Part shown: positions 42,097 to 53,760 of the stretch, piece by piece
How the letters are laid out: each line of letters starts with the position of its first letter
How positions within the stretch are numbered: position 1 is the stretch's first letter
Source: Salisapilia sapeloensis
Lineage: Eukaryota > Oomycota > Peronosporomycetes > Peronosporales > Salisapiliaceae
Direction: 5' to 3'
NCBI GenBank assembly: GCA_023334545.1
Contig: JAADVB010000034.1
Location: forward strand, 1 to 64,000
Length of the DNA stretch: 64,000 bases
Program-made: the position numbers and the translations under genes
The notes under the pieces: generated by a model
What the model was told of the DNA's origin: nothing
What the model saw: the letters and a program-made list of their open reading frames with translations, nothing else
Databases searched by the model: none

Positions 42097-42473
42097 CACA
42101 ACCTCAAGACGCACTTGCTCCTTCCTAGTAGTTGACAGTTGCAGCAAGCGCTAGGAAGAGCGACGAGTACCGATCACTTTCCTACTTGAGATCGATTTGT
42201 TGCGCTTATGGCCAAGGCAGAAGTGATTGTTCGCAAGTCTAGTCCAATCAAATTGCATGAAAATTATTTTAACCAATTAGATGGTTTTGATACTGTTTAA
42301 TTCGTTGCAAACCTTTCTGAGTGTGCATGGGATACATGGATCTACTGGCCATGAGGTGCGAGTTCGTGGTAGACAGAAAGGATATAGGTAGCATAGCTAC
42401 AGTACTTTAAACTAATGGAATCTTGTAGTGTATTTGCATGCTTTTGCGTTCGAAGAGCTAGAAAGCAGCGGTA
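42097..42473. promoter_or_regulatory. TRRAP upstream region
   Basis: 377 bp between the TRRAP start (minus) and the stop of the glycosyltransferase (minus). CCAAT boxes occur at about 42243 (CCAATCAAATTG) and 42274 (CCAATTAG). The region should hold the TRRAP promoter plus the 3' UTR of the neighbour. No coding content seen. Confidence 0.45.
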
Positions 42474-43856
42474 TTAATCACGGTACGAAACGTAATGGAG
42501 ACGTTCGCCACAAGTCACAAACTGGTTCGTCGTGGACTCATTGTACGTCTTTCGTGGATCAATCTTCGAGAAAGCGAACCACTGGTCCACGGATCGCTTT
42601 TTGCCCACACCATACGTCCTCATCTCATCCATCTTCTCCTTGGTCGAGACTGGTAACCCCATCAGTCTCCTCATTCTCCTGTACCCTTGCTCTGCAGGCA
42701 GTTTCCACTGATGCGTCTGTGTCGCCTGGACGTCATCATTAAAACTCGGTGGAACAGGTCGATCATATCGTTGAAATATAACATCAACGGTCGGTGAGTA
42801 AAAGTCGTATCCGTACGTCCAGAAGCGTGCAGCTCTTGTGTATTCATGTCCGACGCCAACAAAAGGAGTATGTGGGTCAGATGGAACGTCTATCAATGCT
42901 TGCATCGGTCCAAAGTGGAATAGTTCAGAGTACTGCGCTTGTAAGACTGGACTCAAGTGTGAGGTGTGACCCATGCGAAGAGGTTCCGGTGGGTTGAACT
43001 CAATGACAGGGTCACCCCTACGTGCGTGAATGCGAGCAGAGCAATGGTAGTGCACGATACTAGAAGAAGCGAATGGTTGCATTTCAATCGCTTTCGGAGC
43101 AGCACTTAAGATAGCGCGGTCGTTACCGGTCAAGTACCATTGTTGCACAAGCTGCAAGTCCCACTCAGGTGTGAATTGAGCGCCCGAATCGATGGACATG
43201 TAGAACTTGGCAGCGCGGAGCTTGGTGTTCGAATAGACCATGCTTTCGACGAGATTTTTGAGAACGGTCCATCCCTTCGACGCATAGGCTTCGCGCTTTT
43301 TGACGAATAGCTGTCCTGACTTTACAAGCTTCCCACAGCTACCAGCGCCGTACAACTCGCACACGTGTGCAAAGCAAGTGGATTCCGACGGCATGTCTGC
43401 CTCTTCAAAGACACGAATTAAAATTCTGTCCGGATTGTATGCATTCGAAAGGATCGAGTCGACCGCCTTAGCGCATGAAAATGAGTCCTTGTAGCTAGTA
43501 AGCAGCACCACGATCTCTTCGCTTTCTCCGAATCCGTACGTGTCGTCCGCTAGATGGCTTGGGGCATTTTGCTTGGCAAGTGCATTCTTTGCATCAGCTT
43601 TCTGCTCATCAACAACTAAATTATGAGATTTATCAAGACGTTTCTTAGCTTGCTGCGTAAATTGGCTTGGTTGTTTTCCTGGAGCTGCGGCAAATGACGA
43701 TTCGAACGATATAAATTGCACCGCTGTGCCAATGACAAGCATGAAGCCAATAAACAAGAGGAAGAGTCGCTCTTTCGATGAGAACAGACGTCGTCCGTTA
43801 GGCGAGTGTGGTCGTGGTGACGTGTGAGGTAAACCGAGCGCATGGGACGGCGTCAT
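42474..43856 (-). CDS. GT60-type N-acetylglucosaminyltransferase, type II membrane protein
   Basis: Single exon of 460 residues. A 30-residue cytoplasmic tail rich in Ser, Pro and Arg precedes one membrane anchor (LFLLFIGFMLVIGTAVQFI, about residues 32-50), then a stem. The luminal domain matches the pattern of the GlcNAc-transferase (GT60) family, which includes the Skp1 hydroxyproline GlcNAc-transferase and mucin-type enzymes of protists. Visible features are IVVLLTSYKDSFSCAKAVDS, RILIRVFEEAD, the DxD-like FYMSIDSGAQFTPEWD and HYHCSARIHARRG. Near the end is the conserved GVGHEYTRAARFWTYGYDFY. Likely site: Golgi. The acceptor cannot be predicted; cytoplasmic Skp1-type enzymes lack a membrane anchor, so a secreted or membrane glycoprotein target is more likely. 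Confidence 0.83.
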   Translation of the reverse strand: MTPSHALGLPHTSPRPHSPNGRRLFSSKERLFLLFIGFMLVIGTAVQFISFESSFAAAPGKQPSQFTQQAKKRLDKSHNLVVDEQKADAKNALAKQNAPSHLADDTYGFGESEEIVVLLTSYKDSFSCAKAVDSILSNAYNPDRILIRVFEEADMPSESTCFAHVCELYGAGSCGKLVKSGQLFVKKREAYASKGWTVLKNLVESMVYSNTKLRAAKFYMSIDSGAQFTPEWDLQLVQQWYLTGNDRAILSAAPKAIEMQPFASSSIVHYHCSARIHARRGDPVIEFNPPEPLRMGHTSHLSPVLQAQYSELFHFGPMQALIDVPSDPHTPFVGVGHEYTRAARFWTYGYDFYSPTVDVIFQRYDRPVPPSFNDDVQATQTHQWKLPAEQGYRRMRRLMGLPVSTKEKMDEMRTYGVGKKRSVDQWFAFSKIDPRKTYNESTTNQFVTCGERLHYVSYRD

Positions 43857-44295
43857 CGCGAAGTGGGTGATGTGCCCTTGGATGAAATATTCACAGAGAC
43901 TAATCGAGCAGTACTAGAGTTGTACAGGTGTGCAGGTGCCGAATACGACCTTGTGCTTCGTGATCACGAAGTATAGGCGGAAGAAAGTCAAGTGGATGGA
44001 AGAGTTTCCACGTGACCCTTGATCCCGATCTCATGCGGTCGGTTCATTCCGTAGATCATGATGCTTTTCATTCGTTGAAAAGTTATATTTATATCCAATC
44101 ACAGGTGATTTCCTACTGCAGTTTTCGGTGTACTTGATGCGGAAGGATGCATTCCGCCTAGCCTTTTGCTCTTTTGTTGCAATCTGTGGTCAGCTATACC
44201 CAAAGGTCGACCGATATCTTCATGTTCGTCGCTTTTGCATATTCGACTGTGTTCCTTCGAATTGGAAGAGCTCTGACTCGGTGTGGTAAGTGGAT
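43857..44295. promoter_or_regulatory. Region upstream of GT60 and the small ORF
   Basis: 440 bp. A CCAAT box lies at about 44096 (ATATCCAATCACAGG). An unspliced frame beginning ATG CGG AAG at about 44139 stays open for roughly 50 codons and ends at a GTAAGT sequence near 44286, but I could not join it in frame to anything downstream. Otherwise nothing recognised. Confidence 0.35.
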
Positions 44296-44510
44296 ATGGC
44301 TACAGAGTCTCTTGCTGAATCAATCGTAACCTCTTTCAAGCGGCAGTACTCTCCATCCAGCACAGTGAACTCTAGTAGATTACCACTGGATAGTGCGGAT
44401 GCCCAAAGGACTCTTTGGTTACCGCATCCGGATACATTTGGTCAGCTCCTATTCGTTTGACTTGCTTTTGTATGTCGCATCTGGCCGATTTAGCTTGGCG
44501 TAAAGTGTAA
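44296..44510 (+). CDS. Possible small spliced gene, 53 residues
   Basis: ATG at 44296 begins a Ser/Leu/Thr-rich frame (MATESLAESIVTSFKRQYSP) that reaches HPDTF. There a GTCAGC donor at 44441 and a TTTAG acceptor ending at 44493 define a 53-bp intron, the size standard for this window. The join gives a final AWRKV and stop. Unspliced, the frame ends after 54 codons. The protein has no signal peptide or membrane helix, and I do not recognise it. Support comes only from intron geometry and plausible composition, so it could be chance or a fragment of the MFAP1 leader. Confidence 0.3.
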
Positions 44511-44646
44511 ATTATCCAATCAATTTCTTTTCTAAATCATAAATACCTCTTTTATCAGCGTTTTATGCTTAATTTGCCTCGACAGGAATAAATCGACTCT
44601 ACTATCGTGCTTTGGACTGCGTCTTCTATCGCTACCAGTGGAAGCC

Positions 44647-46204
44647 ATGTCCGAGTTTACGAAGCGTGATTTGGCGTTGCTACTACCGGACGGAACACCA
44701 GGTGATCCAGTTTCTCTCCGACACACCAAAACAAAGTACAAGAGCTAGACTACGCTATCAAAGTCCATTCATCTCATAGTATTTATTTGACGATGGTAGT
44801 GAAAAGACCGAGGAGTATGTCGCTCCAAAGCCCAAGGTAGACCTTTCCAAGAAAGTGGCTCGATATCGGGCTGGTCAGGTACCAGAGTACGCTCAATTCT
44901 ACGAAGAAGACCGTGGATTCGTCACTTTGGACAGCAAAGTTCGTGATGACAAGCGTCCGACAGAGACCAAGACACCAGCTCCTCGTCGAAAGAAGATTGA
45001 GGCTCAAATCCTGACTGCTCCAAAGCCTTCAAGTGAATTTGAAACTCAGGAATCCAATTCTTTAGTCGAGAAAGAAGAGTCATCTGATGATGAGCAACAG
45101 GTTGTGAATGCTCTCGAGGACTCCGAGTCCGATTCCGATTCGGACGATGAAGAAGTAGCTCGACGTCGTCAACGACTGAAGGCTCGTGTCATCGCAAAGG
45201 AAAAGGAACAAGAAGCTCCATTAGAAGAGAAAGTCGAACCACCTAAAAAAGAGGAGACATCTCCATCAGAAGAGTCTGAATCAGAGTACGAGACCGACTC
45301 AGACGAAAGTGAAGAGGAGATGATGAAGCCAGTGTTTGTACCAAAGAACAAGCGTAAGACATTAAAGACACAGGAAGAGATAGAGCAGGAAGAGGCAGAA
45401 AAACAGCAAAGGGAAGAAGAAAAGGTAGACAGATTACTATTCAGTACCAAAGGCATCGTCCTAATCGGTTGGCTTAGGCTCAGAGGAAGAAGCAGGAGGC
45501 AAAGGAGCTCTTGGCAGAAGAGATACGCCGGTCAAAGGAGGCAGCTGTGGATGATAGTACGACAGACGAGGAAATGCCGGACGATACAGACGGCGTGGAT
45601 CCCGATCAAGAGTACCGGGACTGGGAACTACGAGAGATGCGACGCATCAAGCGAGAGCGTGATCGTGCAGAGGCTGCTAGGAAGGAAGCAGAGGAAACGG
45701 AGCGTCGGCGGAATATGACTGAGGAAGAACGAGCAGAAGAAGATGAGCGTCTGCGGAAGAACGAACCGAAGGACAAGAGCAAGCTGAAGTTCCTTCAAAA
45801 GTATTATCACAAGGGTGCTTTCTACATGGATGAAGGGAGTGTCCAGCAAAAGGACGACGTTCGGAGGCGAGAAGCAAGTGGTGCGACGCTCGAAGACAAC
45901 TTTAACAAGGAGATGATGCCCAAGGTCATGCAGGTCAAGAACTTTGGTCGCAGTGGACAGTACGCTATGTATGCCTCTTCCTCCATACCTTGTCTAACGA
46001 TATGATAGGACCAAGTACACGCATCTCGCAGATCAAGACACATCCACGAAAGACGCGCTGTGGTCTCGCAAAGACTCGTACGTAACACCATCTACTTGTA
46101 TTATGTAGAGACTAACGTCGCGTAGGATTCGAGACAAGTATGAGCGAAAGATGGGTGGCATCGGCGATCTGGAGAAGCCTCGGAAGAAGCGCAAGAAAGA
46201 ATAA
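44647..46204 (+). CDS. MFAP1: MFAP1, spliceosomal B-complex protein
   Basis: Five exons, join(44647..44709, 44780..45424, 45478..45959, 46009..46077, 46126..46204), with introns of 70, 53, 49 and 48 bp give 445 residues (human 439). MFAP1 binds Prp38 and enters the spliceosome at the B complex. The N-terminal half is acidic and lysine-rich, with the repeated pattern RYRAGQVPEYAQFYEE and a long DSDSDDEE run. The middle is a charged helix. The conserved C-terminal domain includes ERRRNMTEEERAEEDERL, KLKFLQKYYHKGAFYMDE, KVMQVKNFGRSGQTKYTHL (split by an intron) and RDKYERKMGGIGD. The first exon and its GTTTCT donor are the weakest part; the remaining joins all restore conserved text. It converges on UAP56, whose stop is 97 bp away. 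Confidence 0.9.
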
Positions 46205-46301
46205 AATATGCAGAGTGCATTCTTGAAAAAGACCAACAAGTGTAGAATGTCCAAAGCGTACGTCTTCGAATTCAACCTTTCTTCCTCTTTGCAATAGCTG
46301 C

Positions 46302-48078
<1,777 letters not shown>

Positions 48079-48397
48079 CGTAGCTACTGGTTCTGGTATG
48101 TTTGCAAACGTTGATTCTTTTCCTGTCTTGCTCCGATAAGGTCGTAGAGGTCCAATGTGCACCACCCAACGTCCGGTTTTTTTACGTTTTGGACCGTAAA
48201 ATCGGCGGAAGGATTTGTGAAAATGTGGTCCACATGAATGAATAAACGTATATGATTGGAGAAAAGAGAGTAGTTTTATAGCCAATGATAGAGGGAATAT
48301 AAACAATAAAACTTGGCAATTCAGTAGTTGAGGCCTGACGGTAGGAAGAGTAGACCTCCTCCTACGTGATTACTACTTGTAGGATTTTTATTCAGAG
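48079..48397. promoter_or_regulatory. Divergent promoter UAP56/NYN gene
   Basis: 319 bp between two start codons on opposite strands. ATTGG at 48255-48259 and CCAAT at 48282-48286 form an inverted pair of CCAAT boxes separated by 22 bp, similar in kind to the pair between SRPR and the elicitin. No other element recognised. Confidence 0.55.
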
Positions 48398-49741
48398 ATG
48401 AACGGAACGAATGGAAGTGGAGTGCAGAATGGACAAGATTCTGCTACTAGAACGGTTCTTGTGATAGGTAAAAGCTGTCTATTGTGGACTGGATGAAATA
48501 AGCTTTGACGATTCTTTCGTCTAGATGGGTCATACGCGGAAATTGGATCAAAAGCATTAGTATGTGCATATTTTGTCTATGAGAGATAGTTTGCATACTC
48601 ATGCAAGATCTGAAATAGTCTTCCGGTAAAATTGACTACGCAAAACTTCGAAGCACGTTGGAAGAGATGGAGGTCAAGACGACATTTAAAGGTACTGTTG
48701 CCATTTGCACATATCTCATTTCCAATATGAATCGTTTTCAATTCTAGAATGCTGGTTCTTTGACCAGGATCCTATCTTTCGCAAGTCACCCAACCAGGAA
48801 CTGTCCGAATACTATACGTCTCTCAAGTGTGCACCTCCTCGAGGTCCACAGTTCCAGCTCAGTCTCTACGCCATGAAGCCAATCGCTTGTCACTGTCCCT
48901 CTTGTGGTCATAACTTTAGTAAAAAGGTTCAAAAAGGGGTTGACAACGGGTATGTAACAAAGACTTCCATAGTCATTTCGATCCTTAACCAACCTCATTC
49001 GATAGCATTGCCACGAAAATCCTGAGCCTCGCTTACGAAAATGTACTTTTCTCTATTTTTAAATGGGACAGCAAAAGGACTCATTCTCGAATAGGTTGCT
49101 GACCGCTTTGTTCTCTTCGCCGGTCTTATTCTATATTTCTTCATGCCATTCGATCGCGCCATAACTTGGTATCATGTTTAGGTGATGGTGATTTCTACGA
49201 CTCTTTGAACTTGGTCAAAAACGTATTGCGCAAAGATCTATGGGTGATCGGTAAACCCTTCTTTCCCCACTTTTAAATGCATACTCTAAGGAAGTATACA
49301 GGGTACCGTCCATCCATGTCAGCGGATTTACAGCAACTCGCTACTCGTGTGTTATGGGTAGAGGATTTTGCCAGTAGGATCATGAATGTCAGTTCCCAGC
49401 CTCCTCGAAATCCTCCATATACATCGAAGAAAACGAGGAAGAAACCATCGAAACCAAGAGGCACAAAGCGTCAGATAGAGGTAGTTGAAGACAGTCAAGC
49501 AGTTGACAGCAATTGGAAGCATAAGAGAGACGACTTGATTCGAAAGAGTGAACAGAGAATGTCATCTAAAAGCACGTTCTATGAGGACCGGGTGGGAAGT
49601 CCGAGGAAACGAGCAACTCGCTGGGCTCAAAAACCCGTGGAGAGTAAAGTGGAGGTGGAAACAGGTGAACCAGAACGGACGCTGATTGTGCCGAGTGATG
49701 TGATTGAGCTGTTATCGGAGACGGAAAGCGATTCAGGATAA
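48398..49741 (+). CDS. NYN-domain (PIN-like) protein, putative ribonuclease
   Basis: Eight exons, join(48398..48467, 48525..48559, 48619..48691, 48748..48949, 49006..49042, 49095..49122, 49182..49250, 49302..49741), give 317 residues. Some exons are tiny (28, 35 and 37 bp). NYN domains have a PIN-like nuclease fold with four acidic residues. Here they appear in VLVIDGSYAEIG (strand 1), ECWFFDQDP, KKVQKGVDNGIATKILSLAY and VLFAGDGDFYDSL, which is the expected pattern of an intact site. The domain closes with LWVIGYRPSMSADLQQLATR. A CHCPSCG pair lies in the middle (about residues 105-112) and could bind metal. The C-terminal 120 residues are basic and disordered (SKKTRKKPSKPRGTKRQ). Substrate unknown; RNA turnover or surveillance is an inference. 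Confidence 0.82.
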
Positions 49742-49811
49742 ATTTAGCGTTCAGTTTTTGCAGGTATGAAGACATAGCCGCGGTAGTATTTAGCATAGAC
49801 CATGCCGCATG

Positions 49812-50665
49812 TTATAAAAAGGGAATATCAAAGCGTTTGTTCCCAATCACAGCTTCAGCCGACGTCATACGCTGTCTCCAATCGTGTAACGGTGGAGATA
49901 GCTTGTCTTTGTCTATAGAAGATGCATTGAATGCTTCTACAAGAGATCTACTGGGAGCAGAGGCGACGCTTGTATGGAAGATGGGGTCCTACCATTCGAA
50001 TAAGTGTTCATTCATCTTGGTGATAAAGTAGATAGAAACCTGATAGTAAGTGGGCTGATCATATTGCTCCAAGACATTATCAATCTTGGTAACCAGATCG
50101 GAGAGCTTATTGGTACCTTCACTCGCTTTGAAAGCAAAGAAGGATCGAGTGTCATGGTCGTTCGCTAGTGCAATTGGCTTGTCAAAGCTTACGTAAAAAC
50201 TACACAAACGGTCATTTAAACGCCACTAGTTAAACTGTTTGTGCTCTACCCTTGCTGACGTTGAAGGGCTCTTCTCAAGTGCATGATAAATGGATCGATC
50301 TGGTCGTACGTGAGAACGAACGGCTTTGTCAGACTTAGATGACAGCTTCCGTCTTCCTCCAAGATCGATACAACTGAATCATTATATTCATTCAGCTTTG
50401 CAATCATATCCTTGATCGATTTCTCTTGAGCAAGCGTGGTTTTTAAATTAAGTCGAATGTGACTTGGCCATTGGCCGTCCACATGCTCAAAATTGCGCAC
50501 CCATTGGTATTTCTCATCTCGTGGTCGCTTTAAACTCCTATCATTGCTGCTTTCTGGACTAGACAATACCTTACGCTTATGGCTATCAACTTTACTTTCT
50601 TCTGCATCACTTTCGGAGCTGGAAGATGATGAAGATGAGCCATAATGAGCAGAGATAGCATCCAT
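49812..50665 (-). CDS. USB1: U6 snRNA phosphodiesterase USB1
   Basis: Three exons, complement(49812..49988, 50040..50199, 50250..50665), with introns of 51 and 50 bp give 250 residues. USB1 trims the 3' end of U6 snRNA and leaves a terminal phosphate. It belongs to the 2H phosphoesterase family, which needs two H-x-S/T motifs. The first is in SCHLSLTKPFVL, the second in DPIFHTSVASAP in the last exon, so the active site is intact. An acidic Ser-rich N terminus (SSSSSSSSESDAEES) precedes the domain, as in other members. Between them lies FYVSFDKPIALANDHDTRSF, the conserved connecting strand. The second catalytic histidine appears only after splicing. It converges on the NYN gene, 70 bp away. 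Confidence 0.9.
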
Positions 50666-50826
50666 TTGGTGTTTTTTGCTTTGCTGTCATGCATCATGTC
50701 CAAACGATGTGGTACACATGAATAACCATGATGCTGTCACGGACACGTACCGACTTTGGCTCTTTAGCACGATAGGAACTATATTACCGAAAGCGAATGC
50801 ATTCAAACAATACTACTAACGTGGAT

Positions 50827-52075
50827 CTATTCGTCTTCTAACGCCAATTCATCAATCTGCTCATCAGTCGGAGGTCTTCCAGTGATCAGCTACTTTATCT
50901 GTAAGTGTGTTTCTATTCTAATATGAACAGATAACTTTCGTACCTTGCACACAAAGTGGAGTATTTGAGGCTTCCCAACCTCTTGCAGTGCTCTCGGACC
51001 ATAGGTGAGGATACGTATCTTCTTATGGTCGGCATCCACATCGCTCTTGCCAATCAAGTAGCTACACCCAATGGGTTAGAAACATTCTACTACATGATCT
51101 ATATATCCAAAACCTTTGTGCTTCAAACGTCTTCAAGTGTGCTGCTACATCACCGAGTTGTCGGTGCTTTCGACCTGGCGTAATGTTCGAATCGATGTGT
51201 GTCAATTGGGTCCACAAGTCGTCTTCTGAGAGACTTCTGGATGGAGCACACCAAAGAAGTCCAATGACCATCATCAATAGGCCTCTCACCTTGCTGTTTT
51301 GGTTTTTGTTTAGCAGCAAGAGATGTTCTTGGGAGTTCAGCTTGTTCAAGACCAAGTATGTCTCTCGAGCTGTGTCCTCCATGGCCACGACACGAAAGCC
51401 AAACACTTTTTCAAGACGTTTCTTGGCGCGATGAAAGAAATATCTACATCATGAAGAGCTTCAAATCTCGTTTACTAGTATAAAGGTTACATAGATACCT
51501 CGAGACGTTCTTATATGTCGGGTAGACTTCTTTGCTAATGTCTGTGAAGCGTACTGGCAGCTTTTGCATGCCCTTGTAGAGCAAATAACGCACTAAAAGC
51601 GCTGTCAAGTCTTCCACTTGCTATTTTATTGGTGAAAAAGAGAGCCACAGTTGCATAGCTATATAAAATTACCTTTTCATCTAGCTGGGCGATGCGACTT
51701 GGTACGGAAGGGCTCTTCTTGTCGGCAGTTGCTCTATCTGCCACTTGCGAAGCAGTCGTCTCCACTTCGACAGCGTAGTCAGTCTGTGTAAAGTCGAGTG
51801 ATTCTTCTACTCCATCCTCATCAATGCTGTCGTCTTGGATACTGGATCTGTTGTGGTTGGATGAGCTAGAGCGCGACATTGGCTGCGACTGCTTCATCTC
51901 TTCGTCGCTGTCCACTTCGGTCCCTTCCGTGGCGTCACTGTCCTCATCGCTTCCTATTCCAATCATCAATCTATCTAATTTAAAAGTAGTAGAAATAGCG
52001 TTAAATACGTAAGCGTCGACGTTGCGATCTGGAGGTATTCTCTTGGCTACTACGAAGACGCTTCCTCGGGCTCAT
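50827..52075 (-). CDS. NSE3: NSE3/MAGE-family subunit of the SMC5-SMC6 complex
   Basis: Exons 2-6, complement(50827..50889, 50944..51061, 51114..51443, 51499..51620, 51673..51974), are well supported by introns of 52-55 bp. A first exon from ATG 52075 is less certain. NSE3 binds NSE1 and NSE4 and DNA in the SMC5/6 genome-stability complex. The MAGE homology domain includes LLVRYLLYKGMQKLPVRFTD, KRLEKVFGFRVV, GLLMMVIGLLWC and SEDDLWTQL. It ends YLIGKSDVDADHKKIRILTY and FVCKLITGRPPTDEQIDEL. The N-terminal part is acidic and Ser-rich. Exon 1 can join by a 34-bp intron (51975-52008), shorter than any other here, or by a GTAGTA donor giving 79 bp. A start at 51966 inside exon 2 is a third option. 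The family call itself is strong. Confidence 0.85.
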
Positions 52076-52416
52076 GCTTGATCCTTTTTGTTGTTTAAAG
52101 GCTCCCGCGTTTTTTATTCGTTGCGGATTGGTTAGAATAAATTCATTTTACTTTATTCGTTCATAAAACAAACGATTTACACTTGACATCACTTTAAAAC
52201 CAAAGTGTCCAGTAATCGATACTACAGCGTTTCTAGTGCATCCAAGACACTAAGGAGGCTAGTCATGCTACTTTCTATGGCAATAGAGACATATTGAACA
52301 AGTAATAAGCTTCGATAGACATTTTTATAGGTAACATACTGAAAGATCAAGTCGTGCGACTGAGAGTTTCGCTCACTTCTTTGTTGTTGTGATATAGCAC
52401 TACGTTTAGAGTAATA
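52076..52416. promoter_or_regulatory. NSE3 upstream region
   Basis: 340 bp between the NSE3 start (minus) and the nagA stop (minus). An ATTGG (inverted CCAAT) is at about 52125. The rest is A/T-rich and also contains the nagA 3' UTR. No coding content seen. Confidence 0.45.
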
Positions 52417-53652
52417 TCATGCTGGAGCATAAGAACGCTTGTATGCGAGATTTCCGGCAACATAGGTGCTTTGAACCTGAAGTGCATCGTCCAGTAGTAC
52501 AAAGTCAGCGTCCGTACCGACATCCAGTGTGCCTTTCTTGTCTTGGATGCCTAGCGCCTGAGCTGGATGCAGCGTTGCACTCTCCAACGCCATTACTGTA
52601 CTGCAGCCAGTAAACTCAACTAAGTTTCGGGCACACGTGTCCATAGTGGCGATACTGCCAGCTAACGTCGATGTGTTTTTAATAAAAGCTCCGTTCGGCG
52701 TGACGTCCACGAGTCGACCGCCGAGTTCATACTCGCCCATCGGCAGACCAAGCCCATTCATAGAGTCGGTGACGAGAATGAGACCGTTTGGATGGGCTCT
52801 TTGGGCGATAGAAACAGTCGCTGGGTGGGAATGATGACCATCCACGACCATACCAAAGTACGGTGCATTTGTCTTGGATCCAAGTAGACCTACCAAGCCA
52901 GGGTCACGATGATGAAAGCTCCCCATGGCATTAAACGCATGTCTAGATATTCAAATCAGCAAGTGAAAAGATCATAAATAAAGCATAAGCATATACGTGA
53001 GGAGGGTGATGCCGTTCTCTATGGCAGCTTGACCTTCCTTGATCGTTGCCCTGGAATGACCAGCGCTCACAACGATTCCCTTTTGCTTTAGTGCTGCGAT
53101 AGCTTCTGATGATCCTTTCAGCTCTGGTGCTAATGTGATGATCACAACGTTGTCAAGAGATCCATATACGTCCAGGATAGAGTCGATCCCGTTGATCGGA
53201 TCTACCAATAACTCCTCTGGGTGTGCACCTTTGCTACCTTTGTTAATAAAAGGCCCTTCGAGATGTAATCCAATAATCTCTGCCTCGACATCGCTGTCGG
53301 GTGTCCTGGAAGTTGGATCGAATTTGGCCATGGCGTCGGGGTAAAAGTCTTTTGACGACGACACAAGTGTCGGGCAGAAACTAGTGACTCCAGTAGCGAC
53401 AATGTTCTTCTGGACCTTGTGGACATCCTCTTGTGTAACCTCTGGACTGGAAAAATCAACACCAAATCCGCCATTCACCTGAATGTCAATAAATCCGGGT
53501 GCTACAATCGCATTTTTCCCATCCACAACTTCATCCGGAGGTTGTTCCGACGGTGCAATGATCTTACCATCTCGTACCCATAGACTACTCTTGTCGATAA
53601 GATGTCCATGCCGTAGCAAACGGACATTTCGAATTTCTAAAACGTGTGGCAT
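52417..53652 (-). CDS. nagA: N-acetylglucosamine-6-phosphate deacetylase
   Basis: Two exons, complement(52417..52942, 52997..53652), with a 54-bp intron give 393 residues. NagA removes acetate from GlcNAc-6-phosphate to give glucosamine-6-phosphate. The amidohydrolase fold shows APGFIDIQVNGGFG, the metal-binding GLHLEGPFINKGSKGAH, VVSAGHSRATI, and, restored by splicing, THAFNAMGSFHH. VVDGHHSHPATV follows, then the catalytic Asp in ILVTDSMNGLGLPMG. The C-terminal strand IQDKKGTLDVGTDADFVLLD is typical. All key residues are present. It shares a 108-bp divergent promoter with nagB, which encodes the next enzyme of the pathway, so the pair is probably co-regulated. Substrate could come from host or own chitin/glycan turnover. 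Confidence 0.95.
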
Positions 53653-53760
53653 TTGAATGCTTTCAAAGAAGACTTTTTTGTTTCTTCCCTCGAAAAAGCT
53701 ACTTGCTGAACTTCAACTTGGTCCGTCTCAAGTGGTACTCGATACAAAACACAACTCAAA
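53653..53760. promoter_or_regulatory. Short divergent promoter nagA/nagB
   Basis: Only 108 bp separate the two ATGs. The stretch is A/T- and C/T-rich with no TATA or CCAAT box that I recognise. Its size means that both genes probably share the same control elements. Confidence 0.6.
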
